Of a stretch of DNA of 64,000 nucleotides, positions 18,168-26,696 are shown piece by piece. This DNA is from Campylobacteraceae bacterium (GTDB lineage Bacteria; Campylobacterota; Campylobacteria; Campylobacterales; Sulfurospirillaceae): contig JALUBH010000027.1 in assembly GCA_027050775.1 (NCBI GenBank), forward strand, positions 143,540 through 207,539, read 5' to 3'. Position 1 is the stretch's first letter. Each line of letters opens with the position of its first letter. A program made the translations under genes and the position numbers. The notes under the pieces are model-generated. The model was not told where the DNA came from. It searched no databases and worked only from the letters and a program-made list of their open reading frames with translations.

Positions 18168-19436
18168 TTACTCTTCTATTCTGATCATTGCAGATTTTCT
18201 TTTTACAAAATCACACTTATTTATCTTGGCTATCGCATTTCGTATATCTTTTTCGTAGCATTTATGTGTGGAAAAAAGAAGTGTTGCATGTTTTGAATTT
18301 TGACTCTGTTTTTGCAAAAAACTATTTATAGATATATCATACTCGCCCAAAATATTCGAGATTCCAGATAATACTCCAATTCTATCTTCAACCTCTACTC
18401 TGAGATAGTATTTTGTATAAATTTCATCTGCATTTTTAAGTTTCAATACATCATCTTCCAAAATCTTTTTAAAGCCGAGCATTGGGGAGTTGTTGCCGTT
18501 TCTAACGATATCTATGATATCAGCTATCACTGAGCTAGCTGTTGCATCTCCGCCTGCTCCCGGTCCATAATACATAGTCTCGCCCACGCAATCTCCAACT
18601 ACACTAACACCATTCATAACTCCGTCAACTTTAGCTAACATTTCACTTTTTCGTATAAGCGCCGGATGCACTCTTAATTCGACGCTCTCTGCACTCTTTT
18701 TTGCAATTGTGAGCAGTTTTATATTGTAACCAAATTCGTTTGCAAAAAATATATCCTCGCTATTTATATTTTCTATACCTTCAATCAAAATATCTTCGGG
18801 TTTTGCATCTATCCCATAAGCAATACTTGCCAAGATTAAAAGTTTATGAGCAGCATCAAAACCACCAATATCAAATGAAGGATCAGCTTCTGCATAACCT
18901 AATTTTTGTGCCTCTGCGAGTATCTCATCAAACTCTACACCCTCGTTCATCATCTTTGTAAGCATATAGTTACATGTACCGTTCATTATGCCTTTTATCG
19001 ACTTTATATGATTTGCACTCAAACCTTCTCTTAGTGCTTTAATTATCGGAATTCCACCTGCGACACTCGCTTCAAATCCTATCGCATTTCTATTTGCACT
19101 TTGCTGCAACTCATATCTATGATATGCGAGCATTGCCTTATTGGCTGTTACAACTGCTTTTCCTTTTGCTAAAGCTTTTTTTACGACTTCAAAAGCTTCA
19201 TCAACACCGCCCATAAGCTCTACCACCACATCTATGCTATCATCATTCAAGATGTCGTCAATATCGTTGCTTAAGGGTATATCAACACCTCTGTCTTTGT
19301 CCAAATTTTTTACGACACCCAAAGCAGGTATTATCTCTTTTCCGGCACGAGCTGTGATAATATCTCTGTTTTTTTGTAAAATCTTTATAACGCTACTTCC
19401 GACTGTTCCTACACCTATGATTCCTATTTTTATCAT
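18168..19436 (-). CDS. hom: Homoserine dehydrogenase with ACT domain
   Basis: A 422-residue enzyme reducing aspartate semialdehyde to homoserine for threonine and methionine. The N-terminal NAD(P) motif is GVGTVGSS; the catalytic region shows NGTCNYML and the GxGAGG loop (GPGAGGDATASSV). The C-terminal 80 residues form an ACT domain (YLRVEVEDRIGVLSGI), the site of feedback by threonine. The ATG overlaps the aminotransferase stop (4 bases). Same place as Cj0149c. Confidence 0.95.
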   Translation of the reverse strand: MIKIGIIGVGTVGSSVIKILQKNRDIITARAGKEIIPALGVVKNLDKDRGVDIPLSNDIDDILNDDSIDVVVELMGGVDEAFEVVKKALAKGKAVVTANKAMLAYHRYELQQSANRNAIGFEASVAGGIPIIKALREGLSANHIKSIKGIMNGTCNYMLTKMMNEGVEFDEILAEAQKLGYAEADPSFDIGGFDAAHKLLILASIAYGIDAKPEDILIEGIENINSEDIFFANEFGYNIKLLTIAKKSAESVELRVHPALIRKSEMLAKVDGVMNGVSVVGDCVGETMYYGPGAGGDATASSVIADIIDIVRNGNNSPMLGFKKILEDDVLKLKNADEIYTKYYLRVEVEDRIGVLSGISNILGEYDISINSFLQKQSQNSKHATLLFSTHKCYEKDIRNAIAKINKCDFVKRKSAMIRIEE

Positions 19437-20644
19437 TTTTCCAAACTCTTTAAATATTTTTTTACATTTCTTGCTGCTTGCCTGATTCTGTTTTCATTTT
19501 CTATCAAGGCAATTCTAACATAATTGTCACCATGTTCTCCAAAGCCTATACCGGGGCTTACTGCGAGCTTCGCCTCTGTTAAAAGCTGCTTTGAAAACTC
19601 CATACTGCCTAGATGAGAAGCAACTTTTGGTATTTTTGCCCATATAAACATAGTAGCTTTTGGCTTTGCCATATCCCAGCCTGCATTTTTAAAACTCTCT
19701 ACCAATACATCTCTTCTTTTTTTGTATATCTCAATAATTCCGTCCACACACTCTTGTGGACCGTCAAGTGCCACAGTAGAAGCTACCTGTATAGGGGTGA
19801 ACATACCATAATCAAACCAAGATTTTATCTTTTGAAGCGCACCTATAAGCTTCGGATTTCCGACAAAAAAACCAACTCTCCATCCAGCCATATTGTAACT
19901 TTTTGATAGGGTTGTACTCTCTACAGCCACATCTTTTGCGCCCTCTATCTCAAAAATAGATGGTGTTTTATATCCATCATAAGTTATATCCGCATATGCA
20001 ATATCACTTATGATATAAAATCTCTCCTCTTTGGCATAAGCCACCAATCTTTCATAAAAAGATTTCTCAACCGTAACTGTTGTCGGATTGTGAGGGAAAT
20101 TGACTACAACAAACTTTGGTTTTGGAGCTGAATCTCTAAAAGATTTTTTCAACTTAAAGAAAAACTTTTCAACATCAAGCTCAAAATTTTCGTTAAAATC
20201 CAAACCCATCTTGTGTACATTTCCACCTGCTAGAATGAAAGCTTGAGAATGTATAGGATATGCAGGATCAGGCACTATAGCTACATCTCCTGGATTTGTG
20301 ATAGCTTGGGCAAGATGCACATAGCCCTCTTTACTACCTAGTGTTGCGACTGCTTCACTATCTGCATCCAAATCCACTCCATACCTTCTTTTGTACCAGT
20401 TACAAATAGCTAGTCTTAGTTTATATATACCTTTACTTACACTATATCCGTGCGTTTTGTCTTTATCAACTGATTCTATAAGTTTGTCGATGATATGCTG
20501 CGGTGTCCTTCCATCTGGATTTCCCATCGAAAAGTCGATGATATCTTCACCTCTTCGTCTTGCTTTTAGTTTTATCTCATTGATCTCGGCAAACACATAG
20601 TTTGGCAATCTCTCTATCGTATTAAATCTTATCTCATCAAACAT
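19433..20644 (-). CDS. Class I/II aminotransferase (aspartate / LL-diaminopimelate type)
   Basis: A 403-residue fold-type I PLP enzyme with the PLP lysine K248 in LSKSYNMAGWR and the phosphate-binding Arg six residues later. It is equivalent in position to Cj0150c and similar to the AspB/AlaC/DapL group; the exact amino donor cannot be set by eye. It precedes hom and is coupled to it. Its start codon comes directly after an AAAGGAG binding site that is part of the tandem hairpin element at 20659-20816. Confidence 0.88.
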   Translation of the reverse strand: MFDEIRFNTIERLPNYVFAEINEIKLKARRRGEDIIDFSMGNPDGRTPQHIIDKLIESVDKDKTHGYSVSKGIYKLRLAICNWYKRRYGVDLDADSEAVATLGSKEGYVHLAQAITNPGDVAIVPDPAYPIHSQAFILAGGNVHKMGLDFNENFELDVEKFFFKLKKSFRDSAPKPKFVVVNFPHNPTTVTVEKSFYERLVAYAKEERFYIISDIAYADITYDGYKTPSIFEIEGAKDVAVESTTLSKSYNMAGWRVGFFVGNPKLIGALQKIKSWFDYGMFTPIQVASTVALDGPQECVDGIIEIYKKRRDVLVESFKNAGWDMAKPKATMFIWAKIPKVASHLGSMEFSKQLLTEAKLAVSPGIGFGEHGDNYVRIALIENENRIRQAARNVKKYLKSLEK

Positions 20645-20658
20645 TTTATTTCTCCTTT

Positions 20659-20816
20659 AAGAGGAGCAGAGCCCCTCTTAAATTCCCCTCACTAAAGCTT
20701 CGCCTTTGGCGAGAAGAACTTTCATCTTATTTCTCACTCAAGAGGAGCAGAGCCCCTCTTAAATTCCCCTTGACTATTGCTTCGCCTTTGGCGAGAAGAA
20801 CTTTCATCTTATTTCT
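20659..20816 (-). repeat. Tandem duplicated hairpin element, locus 2
   Basis: Two direct copies, 20659-20734 and 20740-20816 (76 and 77 bases, more than 85% identical by eye), fill the gap between two minus-strand genes. Read on the minus strand, each has ATGAAAGTTCTTCTCGCC, a short hairpin (CTTCGCC/GGCGA with a GAAAG-like tail), GGGGAATTTAAGAGGGGC and a second hairpin (AAGAGG...CCTCTT), then GAGAAATAA and another ATG. The last such ATG is the start of the aminotransferase gene. The copies include mini-ORFs of 26 codons (20727-20807) and 15 codons (20678-20725), which share the opening MKVLLAKGEA. Parts match the element at 1061-1175. Confidence 0.8.
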
Positions 20817-20821
20817 AATTT

Positions 20822-21649
20822 TTATTGCTGAATATCGCTACTTAAGTATATCGATAGACCATGTTTTATATTGTCTAGCGTATAGATATCTCCAATCCGG
20901 ATATACTTACTATCTTGGGGCACATCTAATTTTAAAACATATGTTCTGTCGTCTATCTTTGTTTGTGATATTACATGTAGAGCACTATCTAAAAAAACAA
21001 CCGACGGGTACCAATGGTCACTAAAGCTAGTTCTAATTTTGATTTTTACAGCATCATTAGAGTATATGAGATATGGCTCAATTGGCTTTTTGAGTTTGAC
21101 ATTTGTATCTAGATCTATCTTTTTTGCATTGAGTCTCGCTCCATCAGAATTTATCTTATACACCCATAGATTGTCATCTTTTTTCTCTATATCCTCTATT
21201 TCACATCCTCTTTTTACAAGTTCATCGGAAAACAGAAGAGGGTTTATAAGGTGTTTTGTCTTTAGGTTGATAATCCAGATAAATTCATTCTCTTTTTTTG
21301 TAGCTCTAGTTGTCAAAAAGTAGTTATACCCTATGGATTCTAGCGACCCTTTGATCACTTTCATAAAAATAAGCGGATTTTTTTTGGTTATAAATTTTAC
21401 TTTTAAAGTTATGGGCTTATTGTAAAAAAGTTTAAATAAACCATTGTCTTCCAAAACTTTTATAACTTTTAGACTATCCACATTTCCATCACTCACCCTA
21501 TAAAAACTATCGCTATTTTTAAAGAGCACTTTTAGCAAATTTTCCTCTTTAGAATACTCTTGAGAAGATATGAAATTTTCTATCTTTTCTTGTAAATTTG
21601 CAAAAAGAGAAACAGATACAAGAAGAATTAAAACGATATACTTTACCAA
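20822..21649 (-). CDS. Periplasmic protein, Cj0151c-like
   Basis: A 275-residue protein with a signal peptide (about 1-18, ending LFA). The mature part alternates strands and short helices; no catalytic motif or known domain is recognised. By position it matches Cj0151c of C. jejuni. It overlaps the membrane protein gene upstream by 7 bases, so the two are made together and may form an envelope complex. Function unknown. Confidence 0.75.
   Translation of the reverse strand: MVKYIVLILLVSVSLFANLQEKIENFISSQEYSKEENLLKVLFKNSDSFYRVSDGNVDSLKVIKVLEDNGLFKLFYNKPITLKVKFITKKNPLIFMKVIKGSLESIGYNYFLTTRATKKENEFIWIINLKTKHLINPLLFSDELVKRGCEIEDIEKKDDNLWVYKINSDGARLNAKKIDLDTNVKLKKPIEPYLIYSNDAVKIKIRTSFSDHWYPSVVFLDSALHVISQTKIDDRTYVLKLDVPQDSKYIRIGDIYTLDNIKHGLSIYLSSDIQQ
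20972..20983 (+). repeat. TACATGTAGAGC motif, exact
   Basis: One of five exact plus-strand copies of this 12-mer. Here it lies in the Cj0151c-like gene, where the minus strand encodes ALHV. Confidence 0.6.
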
Positions 21650-22551
21650 CGCGAACCTTTGTTTAACTCTTTAAATTTTTTATCTGTTATAACTGATATT
21701 TGACCGGATTTGATATATAATCTGATAGGATTTTGGGATCTAAATTTCTTAAGCTCACCATTAAAATATAGATTAAAATTACCATGTCCTGTTGTAATAA
21801 TCTGATCTCTTGAAGCATCTAGGGCAAAATTATTTGTTCCTAGAAACGATTTTCTTTTAAAATTATCAAGATAAATTATGCCAAGCCAAAGTTTGGATTT
21901 TGGGGAAATATAATCATCTGCCTCTTTTAGTGTCTTAGAATTTGTTGTATTTTTATCAACAACCGAGGTGTTTTGTTCTTGTATTGATTTTACTATTGAG
22001 TTATTTATATCACCTGCTTTTGCGGTATTTGTTTTGTTTAACTCGTTATTTATACTTTGATTTATATCTATTTCTGTTGTTGTGTTGTTTTCATCTTGAG
22101 TTATATTTTTTTCTAAAGTCTCTTTTGCCTCATTTACGACCGGGGTATGCTCATAAGTATAGTTCGTATCTGTTCCAACTAGCGGATTCTGAAACAAATC
22201 TTGCTTTTTATTTAAAAATACATAAGCTCCATACAGTATAGCTACCAAAACGAACATTAACAATATTATAAATAAAAACTTGACAAAATTTCTCTGTTTT
22301 TTAACTATAAAAATTTTTACACCGTCATCTTCTATTTTATTTGCACTCCAAAATTTTTCCGCTTCATTTAGCCAATCTGTTAACTCCAGCTTATAGTCTC
22401 TTGCCAAAATTTTCGCAAACCCGATTGTACTTGCTCTGTTTAGTTTATCAAACTGTGAATTTATCATATACTCTAAATTTTTCGTTTCTATATGTGTTTT
22501 ATTTGAAACTTCTTTTAATCCTATCTCTTCTAGCGTCTTAAACTCATCCAT
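21643..22551 (-). CDS. RodZ-like membrane protein (Cj0152c position)
   Basis: A 302-residue protein from the ATG at 22551, chosen because AGGA lies six bases ahead; an upstream in-frame extension lacks a binding site. Residues 1-65 look like a degenerate RodZ-type helix-turn-helix (THIETKNLEYMI, then FDKLNRASTIGFAKILARDY), followed by a single membrane segment (89-113), an Asn/Thr/Glu-rich periplasmic linker (about 120-215) and a C-terminal beta domain (about 220-300) like DUF4115. This is the same order as RodZ, the cell-shape protein that links MreB to the wall machinery. The assignment is from the pattern only. It overlaps the methyltransferase upstream by 8 bases. Confidence 0.65.
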   Translation of the reverse strand: MDEFKTLEEIGLKEVSNKTHIETKNLEYMINSQFDKLNRASTIGFAKILARDYKLELTDWLNEAEKFWSANKIEDDGVKIFIVKKQRNFVKFLFIILLMFVLVAILYGAYVFLNKKQDLFQNPLVGTDTNYTYEHTPVVNEAKETLEKNITQDENNTTTEIDINQSINNELNKTNTAKAGDINNSIVKSIQEQNTSVVDKNTTNSKTLKEADDYISPKSKLWLGIIYLDNFKRKSFLGTNNFALDASRDQIITTGHGNFNLYFNGELKKFRSQNPIRLYIKSGQISVITDKKFKELNKGSRW

Positions 22552-23227
22552 TAAAAATCCTATCACAAAGTATCGCCGTTGCAGCACTCACATTTAAAGA
22601 GTCAAACTCTCTCGCCATTTTTATAGAAACAATTTCATCTAATTTGGATTTTATCTTATTTGGTATACCCTCACCTTCGCTACCCATCATCAATGCGATT
22701 TTTGAAGTAAACTTTATATCTTTTATATTCTTACCATTCATATCGGCACCATAAAGCTTAAAACCTATCTGTCTAAGTTCATTTGTCAAATCGAGAGTAT
22801 TTGGCTCCAAGACTATCGGCATCTCAAAAACTGCTCCACTGCTAGTCCTGATGATGGCTTCTAGATTTATACTTTTTATGCCACTTATTATGATAGCATC
22901 CACTCCAAAAGCATAGGCACTTCTGATGATGGCTCCTATATTTCCAACATCTGTAATACCTTGAAGTATAAGTAAAAAATTTGAGTTTTTTACCTCTTTA
23001 AACTCTTTTAAATCCAAATCCGCTATATGAGCGATAAATCCTTGATGATTTCCACCATGACTTAACGCCTGTGCTTTTTTGTTATCTACCAAGGAGACAT
23101 TATCGCAAACTCTTTTTAGCTTATTAAAAAGCTTGGGGTCGCATTTTTTAGATAACCGAACTTCAAGTAAACTGCTTGGATAATTTTGCAAAATATATAA
23201 AAATAGTTGTTTTCCATAGATAATCAT
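22544..23227 (-). CDS. TrmH/SpoU-family RNA 2'-O-methyltransferase
   Basis: A 227-residue SPOUT enzyme. The three family motifs are visible: NIGAIIRSAYAFG (motif 1), MGSEGEG (motif 2) and SLNVSAATAI (motif 3, with the knot). An N-terminal substrate-binding domain occupies about residues 1-75. It probably methylates a ribose in 23S rRNA (RlmB-like); the exact nucleotide cannot be told. Same position as Cj0153c, followed by the coupled RodZ-like gene. Confidence 0.88.
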   Translation of the reverse strand: MIIYGKQLFLYILQNYPSSLLEVRLSKKCDPKLFNKLKRVCDNVSLVDNKKAQALSHGGNHQGFIAHIADLDLKEFKEVKNSNFLLILQGITDVGNIGAIIRSAYAFGVDAIIISGIKSINLEAIIRTSSGAVFEMPIVLEPNTLDLTNELRQIGFKLYGADMNGKNIKDIKFTSKIALMMGSEGEGIPNKIKSKLDEIVSIKMAREFDSLNVSAATAILCDRIFNG

Positions 23228-23259
23228 GGCTTCATTGTATCCAAAATATCTTTAAAAAA

Positions 23260-24075
23260 CTATTTTTCACGCAGAGCAGCATAACACTCTTTTATACTTT
23301 TTCCACTTAGTTTTGAGAGAAGTTTTGCTTTTTGTTTTGGATGAATATCTAGATTTTTTATGTCATTTTCACTGATTTTTTCACCCTCTTCTTTCTCTTT
23401 TGGCTCTAAGACCAAAGCCCACTCTCCTTTTGTATTTATAGATTTTAAAAAAGCCGGAAAGTTTAAAGATTTTGAAAAAAACTTTTTTTCAAATTTTTTG
23501 GTAGCCTCTTTTATGGCAAAAAGCTCTCTTTTTGGGCACATCCTTGCCAACTCGGATGCTAGTTTTTCTATTCTGTGAGGAGCTTCATAGATAACCACCG
23601 GATTTGTCAAGCTTATCACTTCATCAAGAGCACTTGCTCTCTCTTTTCCTTTGTGAGGCAAAAAACCATAAAACACAAACTCTTTTGAATCAAATCCGCT
23701 AGAAGCATAAGCTAAAAGTGCAGCATTTGCTCCTGGAAGAACTTCATACGGTATATTTTTTTCTTGACAGTACCTCACTAAATTTGCTCCGGGATCACTA
23801 ACGCAAGGCATCCCTGCATCACTCATAAAACCGATATTTTGTTCAAAAAAATTATCTTCCAAAGAGTTCAAAATCTTTTTGTCATTATGGGAGTGAAAGG
23901 AGATGAATTGTTGTATTTTAAAATTTATATTATTTCTTAAATGCAGAAGATTTAAAAGTTTCTTTGTGACTCTTGTGTCTTCACAAAGTAGAATTTGAAT
24001 TTCAGTTAGGAGTTTTAAACTTCTAACTGAAATATCATCAATATTTCCTATCGGTGTAGGAATTAGATAGACCAA
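23260..24075 (-). CDS. rsmI: 16S rRNA (cytidine1402-2'-O)-methyltransferase
   Basis: A 271-residue tetrapyrrole-methylase-fold enzyme with the RsmI signatures PTPIGNIDDIS at the N-terminus, CEDTRVTKKLL, SDAGMPCVSDPG and LPGANAAL. It methylates C1402 in the decoding centre. The likely start is TTG with a weak binding site, 25 bases after rpmE. Same place as Cj0154c. Confidence 0.93.
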   Translation of the reverse strand: MVYLIPTPIGNIDDISVRSLKLLTEIQILLCEDTRVTKKLLNLLHLRNNINFKIQQFISFHSHNDKKILNSLEDNFFEQNIGFMSDAGMPCVSDPGANLVRYCQEKNIPYEVLPGANAALLAYASSGFDSKEFVFYGFLPHKGKERASALDEVISLTNPVVIYEAPHRIEKLASELARMCPKRELFAIKEATKKFEKKFFSKSLNFPAFLKSINTKGEWALVLEPKEKEEGEKISENDIKNLDIHPKQKAKLLSKLSGKSIKECYAALREK

Positions 24076-24100
24076 ACTTTTGGCACCAAGACTCTGAGAG

Positions 24101-24301
24101 TTATTTCATATTGTATTTTTTCTTAAACTTCTCAACTCTACCTGCAGCATCTACTATCTTTTCTGAGCCCGTAAAGAAAGGGTGACACTCATTGCAGATA
24201 TCTATCCTCATCTCAGGTTTGTTTGACATTGTTTCAAATTTATTTCCACAAGCGCAAGTAACAGTACATTGTACATATTGGGGATGAATATTTTTTTTCA
24301 T
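24101..24301 (-). CDS. rpmE: 50S ribosomal protein L31, zinc-binding type
   Basis: A 66-residue L31 with the four zinc ligands of the C+ type (CACG near residues 16-19 and CNECHPF near 36-42). Presence of the ligands means it is the zinc-containing form rather than the zinc-free replacement. AAGGAAAAC precedes the ATG. It has its own promoter and a long structured leader (see 24360-24417), so it is transcribed apart from rsmE. Confidence 0.96.
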   Translation of the reverse strand: MKKNIHPQYVQCTVTCACGNKFETMSNKPEMRIDICNECHPFFTGSEKIVDAAGRVEKFKKKYNMK

Positions 24302-24359
24302 TTTGTTTTCCTTAATAGTTTGAATTTAAAGTCCCCTAATGATAAGTAAAAATTAACTT

Positions 24360-24386
24360 AGCGATAGACCTTTCGAGCCTACCGCT
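24360..24386 (-). promoter_or_regulatory. Hairpin in the rpmE leader
   Basis: An imperfect 8-bp stem (AGCGATAG with CTACCGCT, one A-C mismatch) and an 11-base loop lies about 60-85 bases ahead of the rpmE start, inside the leader predicted from the promoter at 24409-24417. It lacks a good T-run, so it is more likely a leader structure than a terminator; autogenous control by L31 is possible. Confidence 0.45.
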
Positions 24387-24408
24387 ATATAGGGGGAGGG
24401 GAATTATA

Positions 24409-24417
24409 ATTATAACA
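24409..24417 (-). promoter_or_regulatory. Extended -10 promoter of rpmE
   Basis: The minus strand reads TGTTATAAT, an extended -10, with a second overlapping TATAAT directly after it (24403-24408). Transcription from here gives a leader of about 100 bases before the rpmE start at 24301. Confidence 0.55.
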
Positions 24418-24478
24418 CAATCCTTATAAGAATTCAAGATAAGCATTTTAAAATAAGCCAATTTGGGCATAAATCACA

Positions 24479-25144
24479 CTAATTTAATACAGATGCAGTA
24501 TATAAAATCGCTGTTTCGCTCCTTAGGATTATTTTACTGTTCAGTCCTATAATATTTGATTTGTCCATCTTCTCTCTCTCATTTTTTGAGAAACCTCCCT
24601 CGCAACCCACCAAATAAGAGCTAAATTCATCACTTTTAGTTATATTCTCTCCACCAAAATCGATGATTTTACTATGTGGATATAGTGCAAGATATTCATT
24701 TAGATCTTGAAGAATCTCAAATTCCATCAAAGAGCTCCTGCCACACTGCTGGGATGAATTTACGAGTATTCTTTTTAGCCTATTTGTATCTATCTTAAAG
24801 TTTTTTTGAGAAAAATCACAATACACAAAACTTATCTTAGATATTCCTAATTCATTCAAAAAAGGCAGTGTTTTTTCTATGGTTTTAGGATCAACCACGC
24901 ACCACCCTACATGTAGAGCTTTTTTTGCTTCAACTTTGTAAGTTTTGCTTTGTATTAACTCTAAAATTGCATCTTTTTTATCTACTTTTATCAACTTATA
25001 TTGATACAAAATATCATCACTAAGATTTCTAAAAAAAAGGGCTTGACCATTTTTTACCCTTCTTACTTTAAATATATGTGCATACTCTTTGGTTTTTAAG
25101 TGCAGCGAGTCACAACCTGAATCTTTAGAGTATATAAATTGCAT
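24479..25144 (-). CDS. rsmE: 16S rRNA (uracil1498-N3)-methyltransferase
   Basis: A 221-residue SPOUT enzyme with an N-terminal PUA-like domain (about 1-70) and a C-terminal knot with GCEGGFSKNE and LRSETAIL, both RsmE signatures. It methylates U1498 in 16S rRNA. It follows the membrane protein gene directly (stop and start abut) and corresponds to Cj0156c. Confidence 0.93.
   Translation of the reverse strand: MQFIYSKDSGCDSLHLKTKEYAHIFKVRRVKNGQALFFRNLSDDILYQYKLIKVDKKDAILELIQSKTYKVEAKKALHVGWCVVDPKTIEKTLPFLNELGISKISFVYCDFSQKNFKIDTNRLKRILVNSSQQCGRSSLMEFEILQDLNEYLALYPHSKIIDFGGENITKSDEFSSYLVGCEGGFSKNEREKMDKSNIIGLNSKIILRSETAILYTASVLN
24908..24919 (+). repeat. TACATGTAGAGC motif, exact
   Basis: Exact copy of the 12-mer inside rsmE, where the minus strand encodes ALHVGW. 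It extends to CTACATGTAGAGCT. Confidence 0.6.
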
Positions 25145-25558
25145 CTACTTTGTTGAGTAAACTATCGCCATTGTAACTATAATGAGCGCTGCATCTATGA
25201 GGTGTTTTCTCTTTGAAAACCTGACAAACCTACCTCTTCTTCTTTCATCATCACTTCTTAGGGATTTGAATTTTTTATATCTTCTTATAGTCATCATAAG
25301 AATTACAAACCAGACTAGAATCATAAAAATAACAGAATAGTGAATGGTAAACTTTGCAACAGCTAGAAGCACCAACCCTGTAAACAAGACAGCTGCTAGG
25401 AACATGTAATAAATAGGTAGGATAGTCCTGACTCTCTTCACAAGCCCCTTATAGTCTAACTTATCATTTATAAAAAAATAGTTTATAACAGCTAGAATCA
25501 AAAGTATGCCTACAAATGCCGTATGAAACTTTATCGTAGTGTTAAATAGTTCATCCAT
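25145..25558 (-). CDS. Four-helix membrane protein of unknown function
   Basis: A 137-residue protein from the ATG at 25558, picked because AGGAGG lies six bases ahead. There are four membrane segments (about 10-28, 44-68, 72-88 and 115-133) with a basic loop RRYKKFKSLRSDDERRRGR between the third and fourth. No family is recognised. It lies between moaA and rsmE with no gaps, so it is co-transcribed with them. Confidence 0.72.
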   Translation of the reverse strand: MDELFNTTIKFHTAFVGILLILAVINYFFINDKLDYKGLVKRVRTILPIYYMFLAAVLFTGLVLLAVAKFTIHYSVIFMILVWFVILMMTIRRYKKFKSLRSDDERRRGRFVRFSKRKHLIDAALIIVTMAIVYSTK

Positions 25559-25560
25559 TT

Positions 25561-26529
25561 TCAACCTCCTGTTTCATAAAAAGCTCTATCTGATGTCTCA
25601 TTTGCATCATCACTGCTCCATTTATTTTTTTCAGGCTTGTTTGCCAATACCTCTTTTAGAATATTAGCAGCTCCTTGCACATCGCCCTTTTGAACTGCAT
25701 CTTTTATACTCATAGCTTCATCAAAATACAAGCAAGGTATAAGCATACCCTCTGCTGTCAATCTGATGCGATTGCAATCTTCACAAAAATCGTGTTTATG
25801 CGGATCTATAATACCAAATCTATAACCATCTTCCAACTCAAAAAGATGGGCTGGGGACGAGGCAACTCTACCAACCGGCTTAAATTTGTATTTTTTAGAT
25901 ATGATTTCTTGGATTTCATCCACACTCAAGCCTTGAAGCTTATCTTTTGCAAACTTGTTTTCCATATATTCGATATACCTTATCGGTATATTTTTCTCTC
26001 TTGCAAACTCCAGTAAATCAAGTACTTCATCATCATTTATGCCCTTTAGAGGAACTGTGTTTATCTTCACTCCCAAACCTACATGTAGAGCCCGCTCTAT
26101 GCCTTCTAAAACTTTTACAAGAACATCTCTTTGTGCTATCTTCATAGCGACTCCGGCTTTTAGTGAATCAAGTGAAACATTTATTCTCTTGAGCCCGGCA
26201 TCTTTTAAACTTTTTGCTGTCTCTTTGAGTAGAAATCCATTTGTAGTCAAAGCTAGATCCATATCACTTTTATAATCACTTATCATTTTTACAAATTTAT
26301 CCAAATCAGCTCTCAATAGCGGTTCTCCGCCTGTTATCCTTATCTTGTCAATTCCCTCATCAATACCAACTTTTATAAATAAAAAGAGGTCTTCAAAACT
26401 AAGCAAATTCTCTTTTGGTACCCAAGAAAACGGCTTCTCAGGCATACAATACTGACACCTAAAATTACATCTTTCCGTAACAGAAACTCTTAGATAATTT
26501 ACTTTTCTCCCATATCCGTCTATTAACAT
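25561..26529 (-). CDS. moaA: GTP 3',8-cyclase (molybdenum cofactor synthesis)
   Basis: A 322-residue radical SAM enzyme; the start at 26529 is set by AAAAGG eight bases ahead and matches the family length. The N-terminal cluster is CNFRCQYC (C21, C25, C28). The second cluster uses C-terminal CEDCNRIRL and a Cys 14 residues later. The end of the protein lacks the usual terminal double-Gly on its own but has it as the last two residues (TGG). It makes cyclic pyranopterin precursor for molybdoenzymes such as nitrate, formate or sulfur oxidoreductases, none of which is in this window. Confidence 0.95.
   Translation of the reverse strand: MLIDGYGRKVNYLRVSVTERCNFRCQYCMPEKPFSWVPKENLLSFEDLFLFIKVGIDEGIDKIRITGGEPLLRADLDKFVKMISDYKSDMDLALTTNGFLLKETAKSLKDAGLKRINVSLDSLKAGVAMKIAQRDVLVKVLEGIERALHVGLGVKINTVPLKGINDDEVLDLLEFAREKNIPIRYIEYMENKFAKDKLQGLSVDEIQEIISKKYKFKPVGRVASSPAHLFELEDGYRFGIIDPHKHDFCEDCNRIRLTAEGMLIPCLYFDEAMSIKDAVQKGDVQGAANILKEVLANKPEKNKWSSDDANETSDRAFYETGG
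26080..26091 (+). repeat. TACATGTAGAGC motif, exact
   Basis: Exact copy of the 12-mer inside moaA; the minus strand encodes ALHVG. This is 1.2 kb from the copy in rsmE. Confidence 0.6.
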
Positions 26530-26663
26530 ATTTTTTACCTTTTTAACTAGCCTCGCATCCGTAGAACGGTGCATAGAACGGGTCAACAAACATCTTGTAA
26601 GATTAGAAGAAGTTTATTAATTGAAGTATTATACACTTCCTAACTAACAAATTAATAAAATTT

Positions 26664-26672
26664 TGATATAAT
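26664..26672 (+). promoter_or_regulatory. Extended -10 promoter of the PAS/chemoreceptor pair
   Basis: TGATATAAT, identical to the promoter core at 4106-4114, followed by AAAGGA at 26684-26689 ahead of the ATG at 26697. It drives the two-gene taxis operon. Confidence 0.65.
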
Positions 26673-26696
26673 CACCAAAAAATAAAGGATGGTTCT

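Noticed and set aside
20659..20816. Insertion-sequence remnant
   Set aside because: No transposase frame, terminal inverted repeats or target duplication; the structure is a tandem duplication of a hairpin-bearing upstream region.
24302..24478. tRNA or small RNA gene between rsmE and rpmE
   Set aside because: No cloverleaf can be drawn; the stem at 24360-24386 fits an rpmE leader better.
26530..26589. N-terminal extension of moaA
   Set aside because: It has no ribosome binding site and adds 20 residues not in the family; AAAAGG supports 26529.
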